The notes under the pieces were generated by a model. That model saw only the letters and a program-made list of their open reading frames with translations, did not search any database and was not told the origin of the DNA. The position numbers were made by a program, and so were the translations under genes. A DNA stretch of 64,000 bases from Paulinella micropora. Taxonomy: Eukaryota; Cercozoa; Imbricatea; Euglyphida; Paulinellidae. Numbering within the stretch: position 1 is the stretch's first letter; each line of letters begins with the position of its first letter. Positions 33,470 to 41,630 of the stretch are shown here, piece after piece. The DNA lies in the NCBI GenBank assembly GCA_019918135.1, contig WBZZ01004010.1, forward strand, positions 80,001 through 144,000, read 5' to 3'.

Positions 33470-35685
33470 TTAGATGTACTTACCACACCCGCGGACATAG
33501 CCAGTGCACAAGCTCGGCAAGTGGCTCGGCTGGATGCAGCGGCCAGCCCAATAGATGCTGTTGTACTGGAAGATCAGGGTGCAAGTTTCTGCACCTTGCG
33601 GCGACGCAGTTAGGTTCCAGCCAGTGAGATTCTGATCAAAGACGCAGTTGCCGCTAAAAATCCCCGTTAAGGTGGTTTGTGACGCGGCGGCCGACACGTT
33701 CAGGCACCCAGGGGCTGGTTGAAGGCGCACGTGTAGTAGTAGTCCCGGCAGGCAAATGCATTTACCATGTTCGACAACTGGCTAGTGTTCCAGCCATTGA
33801 TGTTTTGGTTGAAAGCCCGGGCGTCATCGAAAACGCCTGCATGTTCGCGACGGACGAGGTGTTCCACGCGCCCAGCGGCTGGTTGAAGGCAGACGCAGCC
33901 TTGAAAGCGTCCTGCAGGGTCGTGACTCTGCCCACGTTCCAGGCGCCGAGCGGTCGATTGAACGCTTTGGCATCGCGGAATGTCCAAAACAGGCTGGTGA
34001 CTTGGCTCGTGTCCCAGCTCTCGACGCTGCCGTTGAAGGCCGACGCACCATAGAAGGTGCGTTCGAGGCTAGCAACGCCGCTCGTGTTCCAGCCGCCGAG
34101 GTCCTGGTTGAAGTTGCTGCAATAAGCAAACAGCCGCCGAAAGCCGTTGGGGTGCGTGGCGGGCGTGAGCCACGACCAGTCCCAGTCGCGCGCGTCGCCC
34201 ACAAAGCCCGCCATCTGGTGCAGCAGTTACTCTGGCGAGACGCCCCGCAGCGCGCGCGAGCCAGCCGTCGGTGCCAGGTAGCGCAGCGCGCCCCATGCGT
34301 CGGTGCCAGGGGGCGCGAAGAGCGGTGTCGTGCTGCCCACGGGGTGGTACAGCTGCACGTCGCCCCACACGACCACTTCCACGAACTGCGCGCCTGTCAC
34401 ATGTCACAGCCCGTCCACGCGGCCGCTCAGGCGCAGCCAGTGGTCGCCGGCGCCCGCGTACGTGTGCGTGCACGTCGCGCCGTTGGCGTGGCTACAGGAG
34501 CCGGGCGCCGACCCGTCCCCCCAGTCCACGCCGTACGTGCCGCCCTCGCCCGGGCCGGCCGCGGGCAACAGCGTCAGGGCGGCGACGGCGCTGGGTAGGT
34601 CGTGCGCCAGAGCGCCAGGAAGTGCGAGCGCGAGCACGCGGCGGGCCAGTGTGCCTGGCCGAGCGCCGTGTACCGCGCCAGCCGCGAGCAGTCAACCGAG
34701 CCCGGAGCGAGCGCGGGCGTCGACCAGCAGGCGAGCGATTCCCGGAAGTCGCTGCACACGCCGCGGAACAGCTCGTCGAAGCGCGACAGGCTCGGCAGCG
34801 ACGTCCAGCTGCCGACCCCCGTCCACGTGAGCGCCGAGCCGCCCTCGAACAGTTCACTCACGTTCTCGAGCCGCGCCGTGTCCCAGCGCGACAGGTCGAG
34901 CTCGGTCAGCGCCGGCAGGCCCGCGAACGCACGGCTGGCGTTGTGCAGGCTGCGCGTGTCCCAGACGCTCGTGCCCCGTAGGCTCTCCAGGCCAGTGGAG
35001 TCCTCGAACATGCAGACAGCTGATTCGGCGCCCGACACGTTAAGCCCCCAGATCAGGTCCGGCAGCGGTGTGGTGAGGCCGGCGAAGCTGTAGTCCCAGA
35101 CGCGCACGAGCCCCGTGTCCGCCAGCAAGGCCAGCGGCGGCACGTACGCCAGCCCCGGCGCCGCGTACAGGTGGTAGCCGCTCGTCTCGTGGAAGCGCAG
35201 TTCCCCCCACCGCCGGACGGCGCGCAGCTGCAGGCCCGCGGGCGCCGCGGCGTGCCAGGCAGGCGTCAACGCCCAGCCGCGCACGGGGTAGCGTCCGCCG
35301 GGGTCGGCCGTCACCGTGTACTGGCCGGGGGCGGCGTACGTGTGCGCGCAGGGCGCGGCGCCGGCATCCAGGCACTGCGTGGGGGGCGAGCCGTCCCCCA
35401 GTCGACCGTAAACGACGTCGGGACTGCCTCGGCCGCGGCCAGACGACGGCGCCCCGGCGCGGCGGGCGGCCACAGGGGCCACACGAACGTGTCCTGCGGG
35501 GCCACAGTCGTAAGCTCGAGCACCGTGGCGCCGCCGGGGCACACGACCGGGGGGCACGCCTGGTCTTGTGTCGGGCAGTTGGTCGGGAATGGACAGTAGG
35601 CGCCCGCGGCCCGGAGCCACCACCAGAACAGGCACCACAGCTGGCGGGCGGGGCGGCAGATGGACGGCCGCTGTGGCGCACGCAT
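33470..35685 (-). pseudogene. Secreted PKD + DUF285 (BspA-like) surface protein, gene 1
   Basis: Minus-strand gene starting at MRAPQRPSICR (35685) with a Trp/Leu-rich signal-peptide core (QLWCLFWWWLRAAGA). It is followed by a PKD-like domain (VDWGDGS, then CAHTYAAPGQYTVTA), a DUF285-type segment with LSRWDTARLENVSELF, a second PKD-like domain (YGVDWGDGS ... CTHTYAGAG), and a run of about 25-residue DUF285 repeats (FNQDLGGWNTSGV, AFNRPLGAWNVGRVTTL, AFNQPLGAWNTSSV), ending CGKYI at 33470. DUF285 repeats form a short leucine-rich-like solenoid on microbial and protist cell surfaces, usually in adhesion. The coding sequence changes frame several times without clear introns, and stops occur between the second PKD domain and the repeats, so I call it a decayed gene. 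Its repeat-bearing end is closely related to the gene at 36227-36970. Confidence 0.7.
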
Positions 35686-36226
35686 CGTCCGGGGGGTTCA
35701 CCTCCTTGCCACCGCGTTCTCTTGGCTCAAGGTGTTTAGGACACTGTGCGGCGGCTTATGCGTGGCGCCCGCGCCGGCGGGGAAGCGTGGGGAGGGTGAA
35801 GGGGGGGGGGGGGCAAGGCCACCAGGAGAGGGAGCTGGGTACACAGCCCCCTCCCGGGTCGCGGGGATAAGGGAGGGAGGGGCTGCGCTCCTCTTCCCGC
35901 TCACCGGGAGTGAGCATTCCCTGCACCTCTCGTCAGGCCCTGTCTTTTAGGGCCCCCCCTCGGTGCCGGCCTATGGCTGTGCCGGGCTCTCTGCCTGCAA
36001 CAGATTTCCTTTTAATTAAGACTGCGTTTCGGCCCCCTCCCCCACCGCCATATACTACATTTCCTTTTGATGTAGACTGAATTACGTTGCTTCGCACGCA
36101 CCTTTTTTTTTTACATTATTTTCTACCAGCCAGAGTCTGCTCACTGTGTCTCGCGCCTCCCCCCCCCGGAGCAGCTCCGCTCAGGCGCACGCAGCCCGCG
36201 CGCCGCCGCCGCTCTGCTATTGGCCA
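35686..36226. other. GC-rich spacer with duplicated segment
   Basis: Intergenic. From about 35895 it repeats 33195-33469 with an extra block of about 50 bp (near 36025-36075). It contains G and C homopolymers and a T run (36103-36112). No gene seen. Confidence 0.6.
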
Positions 36227-36970
36227 TTAGTTGTACCTACCACACCCGCGGACGTAGTCAGTGCACAAGCTCGGCAAGTGGCTCGGCTGGATGCCGCTGC
36301 CAAGCCAATAGATGCAGTTAGATTGGAACATCGCAACGCACGCTTGTGCACCCATCGGCGACACAGCTAGGTTCCAGCCAGTGAGATTCTGATCAAAGAC
36401 GCAGTTGCCACGAAACATGTTCCCTATGTTGTTTTGGGCCGCGGCGGCCGACACGTCCCAGGCGCCCAAGGGCTGGTTGAAGGCGCAGCTGTAGTAGTAG
36501 TCCCGGCAGGCAAAGGCATCTACTATGTTCGACACCTGGCTAGTGTTCCAGCCATTGATGTTTTGGTTGAAAGCCCGGGCGTCATCGAAAACGCCTTGCA
36601 GGCTCGTGACGGACGAAGTGTTCCACGCGCCTAGCGGCTGGTTGAAGGCAAACGCACCCCTGAAAGTCGAAAACAGGGTCGTGACTCTGCCCACGTTCCA
36701 GGCGCCGAGCGGTCGATTGAACGCCCTGGCGTTGTAGAACGTCCAATACAGGCTGGTGACTTGGCTAGTGTCCCAGCTCTCGACGCTGCCGTTGAAGGCC
36801 CGCGCAGACACGAAGGTGCCTTCGAGGCTAGCGACGCCGCTCGTGTTCCAGCTGCCAAGGTTCTGGTTGAAGTTGTAGCAAGAAGCAAACAGCCACTTAA
36901 AGCCGGGGTGTGTGGCGGGCGTGAGCCACGACCAGTCCCAGTCGCGCGCGTCACCCACAAAGTCCGCCAT
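36227..36970 (-). CDS. DUF285 (BspA-like) repeat protein, 5'-truncated copy
   Basis: A 247-codon open frame from MADFVGDARDWDWSW to CGRYN. It consists of at least six DUF285 repeats with the AFN(Q/R)PLGAWN / NTSxVxxL signature, then a Cys-containing end (CVFDQNLTGWNL, SHLPSLCTDYVRGC). It is closely related to the 3' part of the gene at 33470-35685, but here the frame is intact. Signal peptide and PKD-like domains are absent. Homology to gene 1 continues through GTGC at about 36978 and then stops at the edge of the AT-rich element. The 5' half is therefore missing and the Met used here is probably internal. Confidence 0.75.
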   Translation of the reverse strand: MADFVGDARDWDWSWLTPATHPGFKWLFASCYNFNQNLGSWNTSGVASLEGTFVSARAFNGSVESWDTSQVTSLYWTFYNARAFNRPLGAWNVGRVTTLFSTFRGAFAFNQPLGAWNTSSVTSLQGVFDDARAFNQNINGWNTSQVSNIVDAFACRDYYYSCAFNQPLGAWDVSAAAAQNNIGNMFRGNCVFDQNLTGWNLAVSPMGAQACVAMFQSNCIYWLGSGIQPSHLPSLCTDYVRGCGRYN

Positions 36971-36995
36971 CCAGTGCTATATTAGAAAATATCTT

Positions 36996-37715
36996 TTATA
37001 TGTATGTATCAAAATTACCATACCCATTCTGTGCTTTTAATTTCTCCGCTTCTTCTTCTTTTAAGTCTGTATAGTCACTAGCAAATTTAAATCGGTTGCC
37101 TTTCGCCCGCTCCATTAAAAATCTCATACTATGCCAACCGCATGTGTCTGAGGTGTTTGATTGATTTTTAACCTTATTTACTTTCATTAATAGATATGTG
37201 CTTGGGTGGCTTCGGTCAATTAGTTGTTTCATTTGTTGTTGAAAGTCTTCTGTCGGCTCGTAAAGTGCTAATGGGTCATAGACTTCAACACTCCTGTCTT
37301 TATCTAGACTTATCCATACGGCTATCCAATGAGACCCTGCTTGCTTGTGGTTGTCCAAATTCATAATAAATCCGTATCGTTTTCTGCTTCCGGGCTTCAA
37401 CTTGTAGATTTCATCGCTGGCTATTGCTCCGAGATACCATCCATATTTTTTCATTATGTCATCTATTTCATTAGTCATTAGTCCCCGTCCCTCTCCCTGT
37501 TGTTCCTCTGGTTGCTGTGGCTCTGGCTCTGGTTGCTGTGGCTCTGGCTCTGGTTGCTGTGGCTCTGGCCCTGGTTGCTGTGGCTCCGCGACGCTCGTGG
37601 GTAGCGGTTGGGGCATCCCCTCGTCAATGCTCAAATCATTTGAAACTTGTTCATCCACATTGGGGTCTATAGTCATTTTGCTAGTTAGAGTTTTTACAAA
37701 GTCCTTTTTATTCAT
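36996..37715 (-). CDS. Adenovirus/Ulp1-type cysteine protease of the Polinton-like element
   Basis: A 239-aa frame. Residues 1-75 are a linker with Pro-Glu-Pro-Gln-Gln repeats. The protease domain runs from about residue 80: GSHWIAVWI carries the catalytic His, VYDPLA a downstream acidic residue, and SDTCGWHSMRFL the catalytic Cys with the usual aromatic/His environment. In Polintons, virophages and adenoviruses this enzyme cleaves capsid precursors. Its start overlaps the end of the upstream small frame by 4 nt. It lies only about 17 bp from the left edge of the element. Confidence 0.85.
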   Translation of the reverse strand: MNKKDFVKTLTSKMTIDPNVDEQVSNDLSIDEGMPQPLPTSVAEPQQPGPEPQQPEPEPQQPEPEPQQPEEQQGEGRGLMTNEIDDIMKKYGWYLGAIASDEIYKLKPGSRKRYGFIMNLDNHKQAGSHWIAVWISLDKDRSVEVYDPLALYEPTEDFQQQMKQLIDRSHPSTYLLMKVNKVKNQSNTSDTCGWHSMRFLMERAKGNRFKFASDYTDLKEEEAEKLKAQNGYGNFDTYI

Positions 37716-38989
37716 TGTGTGCTTCCAATCATTGCGGGATAGATTTTTTTAATTATTTTTATTGAAAATACTTTATCAATTAATTCTTCTAATGTCTTCG
37801 CTCCACTACCTTTTTGCTCATTAATACCCATATACTCTTCATATCTAGCATAATCCGCCACTTTTCTTTTTACGTTTTCCTTTTCATTTCCAACATCAAT
37901 ATTAAACCTTTTAATCATGTTAATTATCCACTTTGAAGTGTCTTTGTAATTTAATTTTTTATGTCCATCACTATCTAGTCTCTTTTTTAAAGCCTGTGCT
38001 AACTCTTTTATAGTAATGTTTGGGTGATAAGTTTTTGAAAATGCAGATTAAAAATTGATTAATTTGTAAATTTTCAAAATGCTTACCCTTTTCTTCTGCT
38101 TCTTTTCTTCCTTTTCAAGTTTTTCTTTATATTCTTCTGCTAACTTTTTCTGTTCTTCTAAAGATATCGCTGTGGCTATAGCCGTCTGAATATCTTGACT
38201 GGCTTTTTGTTAGTCTTTACGACTCATCTTTTTTATGAACTTATCTGTATATCCTGCTAATTTCAGTGTTTCAATATCTTTCTGCTTTTGCTTTTTTTCT
38301 TCCTCATATTGCTCTTTCGTTTTCAATGGTGCTTCATCTCCTAAATTAGGTAATGGCGGTGCTTGTGGTGGTGCTCCTAATGGCGGTGCTTGTGGCTGTC
38401 CCTGCTGCTGTGGCATACTATATTGATATTATGGTGGCGGTGGTAATGCTTGTATCCTATTTTTCTGTCTTCTTCATATTTTACATATTCTATGAGTTTT
38501 TGCTCCCTTCTTAGTTCTCTGGCTTTTTGTTCTTGTCGTTCATTTATCTCCGCTAGTTCTCTTTTGTGTTCCCTGTCCTTTATTTCTTTTTGTTCCTCGG
38601 CATCGGCTATGTCTTTTCGTTCTAGCCTTTTCTTTTCTTCTATCACATCTTCCCTCTTCTTCTTTTCCTTTTCTTCCTCGTCATGTATTAACTCATATTT
38701 CTTTTGTAAGTTGCTTGGTATCTGGTTTTTGTTCTCGTGTTCAAGGATTGAAATCAGATTTGATTATTTTTTCCCTTGGTTTGCGGCCCTGCCTTTGTGG
38801 CATCGGCTTACCAATATATTTCAAAAACAACTTAACAATTTGAAGTGTGCTCATATCATTTGTTTTCTTACCAAAATTAAGATAATATTTTTTACCCTTC
38901 TGGATAATATAAGGCCTCCCGCTCTTATTCCTATAAACCCGCGGGGGTCTTACCTTTGTTATTTTAGAATTGCGCTTCATGCTTCGCAT
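37712..38989 (-). other. Cluster of small charged/coiled-coil frames of the Polinton-like element
   Basis: Minus-strand coding stretches I cannot assign. They include a small basic protein (MRSMKRNSKITK..., about 38741-38989), a Lys/Glu/Arg-rich coiled coil (about 38377-38646), a Pro/Gln-rich start followed by a Lys/Glu coiled coil (about 38090-38416), and an end reading KWIINMIKRFNIDVGNEKE (about 37712-38040). Some are probably pieces of one gene. Roles may be structural or nucleic-acid binding, by composition only. The region carries several breaks. Confidence 0.5.
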
Positions 38990-39131
38990 TCCCGCTATCG
39001 ATTCAGCTAGCTGAATCTATATGCTAACACATCTATTTTTTTATTTTAGGAAAAAATAAATCGGTTTTACGATGTTTATGGAAGGGACTTTGTCCCTTTC
39101 CAAACCCCCTCCAAACAAATATCAAAAATAT

Positions 39132-39443
39132 TTAGCGAAACTTTACAGCACCTCCTCGTTGCTTACCATATCCGAGTTTTGATGCTACAGCACTAACACT
39201 ACCAGCGTAAGGTACCCCGACGCTACTTAATGCTCCCGCAGTCCTAGAGATTAACTTATTATTGCGAAGAAATTTATCAACAGCAGTGGCAGTTTTTCCA
39301 ATCTTTACCCAGTAAATCTTTCCTCCCTTTTGCCCACATCCCTTCTTCTTAGTTTTCTTTTTTCCTCCCTTCTGTGGCATTGATGGATTGTATCCGATGT
39401 TATATCCTGATGGTTGTGAAATTATCACTGGTGATACTGGCAT
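39132..39443 (-). CDS. Small basic virion-like protein of the Polinton-like element
   Basis: 103 aa. The N-terminus is MPVSPVIISQPSGYNIGYNP, followed by a strongly basic Gly/Lys stretch (KGGKKKTKKKG) and an Ala/Ser/Gly-rich C-terminal half (AGALSSVGVPYAGSVSAVAS) with a basic end. The layout of a basic patch plus a small hydrophobic region resembles minor core or capsid proteins of Polinton-like and adeno-type viruses. No specific family is recognised. CTAATAT directly precedes the start codon. Confidence 0.5.
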   Translation of the reverse strand: MPVSPVIISQPSGYNIGYNPSMPQKGGKKKTKKKGCGQKGGKIYWVKIGKTATAVDKFLRNNKLISRTAGALSSVGVPYAGSVSAVASKLGYGKQRGGAVKFR

Positions 39444-39509
39444 ATATTAGAAAGATTTTAAAAAATCTTTCAGCAAAAAATAAAAAAATAATTATATAAA
39501 AATATTATT

Positions 39510-39604
39510 TGATATTTTAGAATTGCGCTTTACTGCCCGAAGGGCGTAATCACTCTACGAGATGGTCGTGCTGTCGCACTCTCACTTATTCTAAAACATC
39601 GTTT
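39510..39604. repeat. Imperfect hairpin between Polinton-like genes
   Basis: Arms TTTTAGAAT and ATTCTAAAA enclose about 65 bp containing TTGCGCTT and smaller inverted repeats. It lies just beyond the stop of the ATPase gene in its reading direction. A related hairpin at 41176-41220 has arms TTTGAGAAT/ATTCTCAAA. A terminator or 3'-end role is inferred. Confidence 0.5.
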
Positions 39605-39671
39605 TTCGATGTTTATGAGCAAGCGAAAATGAGCGAAGCGAATGAAAGCGATGCTCATAAATATCATTATT

Positions 39672-40480
39672 TCAGGCGGTAAGCAAAATTTTTCTTAACT
39701 CGTCATCAACACTTGAAACATAAAGAAAATTAAATCGTTCCTTTGTAGCCTCGTGATATTTTTGGAGAAAATAATCAAAATCAAAAGATAAGTCTAAGTG
39801 TTTATACACGAGTTCCATCTTATCCTGAGACTGGCCCGGAAAGATTAATAAATAGTCTAATTGCTTAATTGCTTCTGGTCTAAGGTCGTTTAAATACTGG
39901 CTTGACATAATAACCTTACTTTTATAGTGTCTGTTCTTTTTTAACAAATCACTTACGGACTTGTCTCTTAATCCGCTCCCTAAATCGTCCAAAACAAAAT
40001 AACCTCTGGAGAAATATACTTACTTTGTCTCGCCTCCGCGGCGCTCTGTTTCTTTTTTTCTTCTTTTCCAAAGTATAAAAATTGTGGCTTCTCTATTTCT
40101 TCTTTGTCCTGTTTTACTTCTCCTTCGTGTTGCTCGTCATGTCTGTTCAGTTTGTCTAACTCATAATCAATGACATTAACACCATCTGATTTAAGAAATG
40201 TATATATTGCCATCGGGTTGCCTCTGTTCTTGAAGTGCTTTACCATTGCTTTATAAATATAGTCCTTGTGTATCGTTGAAGCAATAATGACAATACGGGT
40301 TTTTCTGTCTGTAGTCCGTTTCAGTATTTCAAAGAGTGCTGTCGTTTTCCCGCTCTTCTTACGGGCGAGTAGAAATATATTGGCATACGGCTCGTTGAAT
40401 AATTTATAACCTTTTGCTTTTTTGTTTCCATCACCCTCTTGTTTTACAGCACGAACTTTAACATTGTTAATCTTCATCAT
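39672..40480 (-). pseudogene. A32-like (FtsK/HerA) packaging ATPase of the Polinton-like element
   Basis: Starts MMKINNVKVRAVKQ. Walker A is IFLLARKKSGKTTAL, the Walker B region is around FxxDDLGSG, and a downstream SSQYLNDLRPEAIKQLDYLLIF segment is typical of genome-packaging ATPases of NCLDV, virophages and Polintons. These ATPases drive DNA into preformed capsids. The coding sequence is in two pieces (about one break). AATATAC sits 2 nt upstream of the start. Confidence 0.8.
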
Positions 40481-40533
40481 CGTATATTATTAAGCAAGAA
40501 ATAGTCATGAATTTCTAAATTCATACATTGTTG

Positions 40534-40899
40534 CTACGCAACGAATTCTAAGCATATGACAATTCTTCCCGCTAAATTTCCTGTGTCAATATTTCCGCTG
40601 TCGGTTTCAAGGACTTTAAATGCATATTGTCCGTCTGTCCATCCAACGACACCCAAATTATAACCGAGATTTGAAATGTTTGCTGTGGTGCTGTCCGCAA
40701 ATGTGCCGATAATTCCAATTCTGTCCATATAAAGAATTCTGGTTTTGGTTTCGGTCTGGTCGTTCATATAGTGGATAAATTTTATATTCATTTTGGTGGG
40801 TGTGAATGACATTTGAATATTTTTATTAAATGTTTTGCTTACTCCAGCAAAATCATTGCTCAGAAAAATAATCTTTTGGTATTTGTGCTCCGTCATCAT
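40534..40899 (-). CDS. Unassigned protein of the Polinton-like element, possibly structural
   Basis: 121 aa, beta-rich by eye (KIIFLSNDF, MNIKFIHYMN, RIVICLEFVA) and without charged low-complexity tails. Size and strand pattern would suit a small jelly-roll-like or virion-associated protein, but no family motif is visible. It sits between the ATPase and membrane-protein genes, within the virion module. Confidence 0.45.
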   Translation of the reverse strand: MMTEHKYQKIIFLSNDFAGVSKTFNKNIQMSFTPTKMNIKFIHYMNDQTETKTRILYMDRIGIIGTFADSTTANISNLGYNLGVVGWTDGQYAFKVLETDSGNIDTGNLAGRIVICLEFVA

Positions 40900-40921
40900 A
40901 TATTTTGTATAATATAAAAAA

Positions 40922-41173
40922 ATGATTTTAATATTCTTGTTTATGTGGTCTGTGTTAGGTCGGACTGCCTGCGACTTTTACTCACGGGTAAGCGAAAAAA
41001 AGAATGAGAGTTGTGTTTATTGTATAAAGCAAGGAATAGAAACTAAATTTAAATGTGTTTTCATAAATAACGGAAATAATATGTGTCGTAGTTTTGATGA
41101 AGCCATTCCTTTAATCTGTGCCAGCGATAGTTCTTGGTATAAAGTACATTTATACGAGTGTTCATTTCTTTGA
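40922..41173 (+). CDS. Possible small secreted Cys-rich protein
   Basis: 83-aa plus-strand frame starting MILIFLFMWSVLGRTAC, which looks like a signal peptide with a cleavage region near residue 17. About seven Cys follow in a short mature part ending YECSFL. It opposes its neighbours and the region between 40899 and 41304 has no other convincing gene. I give it modest confidence because no homolog is recognised. Confidence 0.4.
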   Translation: MILIFLFMWSVLGRTACDFYSRVSEKKNESCVYCIKQGIETKFKCVFINNGNNMCRSFDEAIPLICASDSSWYKVHLYECSFL

Positions 41174-41175
41174 TA

Positions 41176-41220
41176 TTTGAGAATTGCGCTTCGTGCTACG
41201 CACTCTCGCTTATTCTCAAA
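41176..41220. repeat. Hairpin 3' of the membrane-protein gene
   Basis: Arms TTTGAGAAT and ATTCTCAAA with internal GCGCTTCGTGCTACGCAC self-complementarity. Compared with the 39510-39604 hairpin the arms differ by paired changes on both sides that keep the stem (A-T replaced by G-C), which suggests selection for the structure. Confidence 0.55.
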
Positions 41221-41303
41221 CATGGTTTTTATACTTTAATGGTGGACGATGTTTTACGAAGGCACGAAGTGCATGAGTAAAATATCAATATCATTTCTTT
41301 GAA

Positions 41304-41630
41304 CTAGAAGGCGATGGAAGGCAAATGCCGATAAGCAGTGTTAGCAACCTCGCATGGTAAGTTCTTCTCAGATAGCCTTACGATACAAAGGGTTATAATG
41401 ACAATGATGACACCCACTTGAAATAAATATTTAATCATTCTGCTATCAGTTTTCTTATTTGACATACAGCAATTCCATTCGTTCTCAATTTCATTGTCAA
41501 TTTTTTTCTCTTCTGTCTTTAGTTCAATATCCAAAACGCGAGACTTTAATTCTGGAGTTAGTTCGCCATCCATATCCATAATAGGTGGTGGTCTGTGAAG
41601 TCTAGTTGTATTATTGTTTGACATTATCAA
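41304..41630 (-). CDS. Single-pass membrane protein of the Polinton-like element
   Basis: 108 aa. A hydrophilic N-terminal part includes WNCCMSNKKTDSRMIKYLFQ. One clear membrane helix (VGVIIVIITLCIV) follows at about residues 72-84, then a short C-terminal tail. Small membrane proteins with a Cys-Cys-Met-Ser motif before the helix occur in other algal virus-like elements as I recall, so this may be a conserved membrane or lysis component. It overlaps the end of the fibre gene by about 20 nt. Confidence 0.6.
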   Translation of the reverse strand: MIMSNNNTTRLHRPPPIMDMDGELTPELKSRVLDIELKTEEKKIDNEIENEWNCCMSNKKTDSRMIKYLFQVGVIIVIITLCIVRLSEKNLPCEVANTAYRHLPSIAF

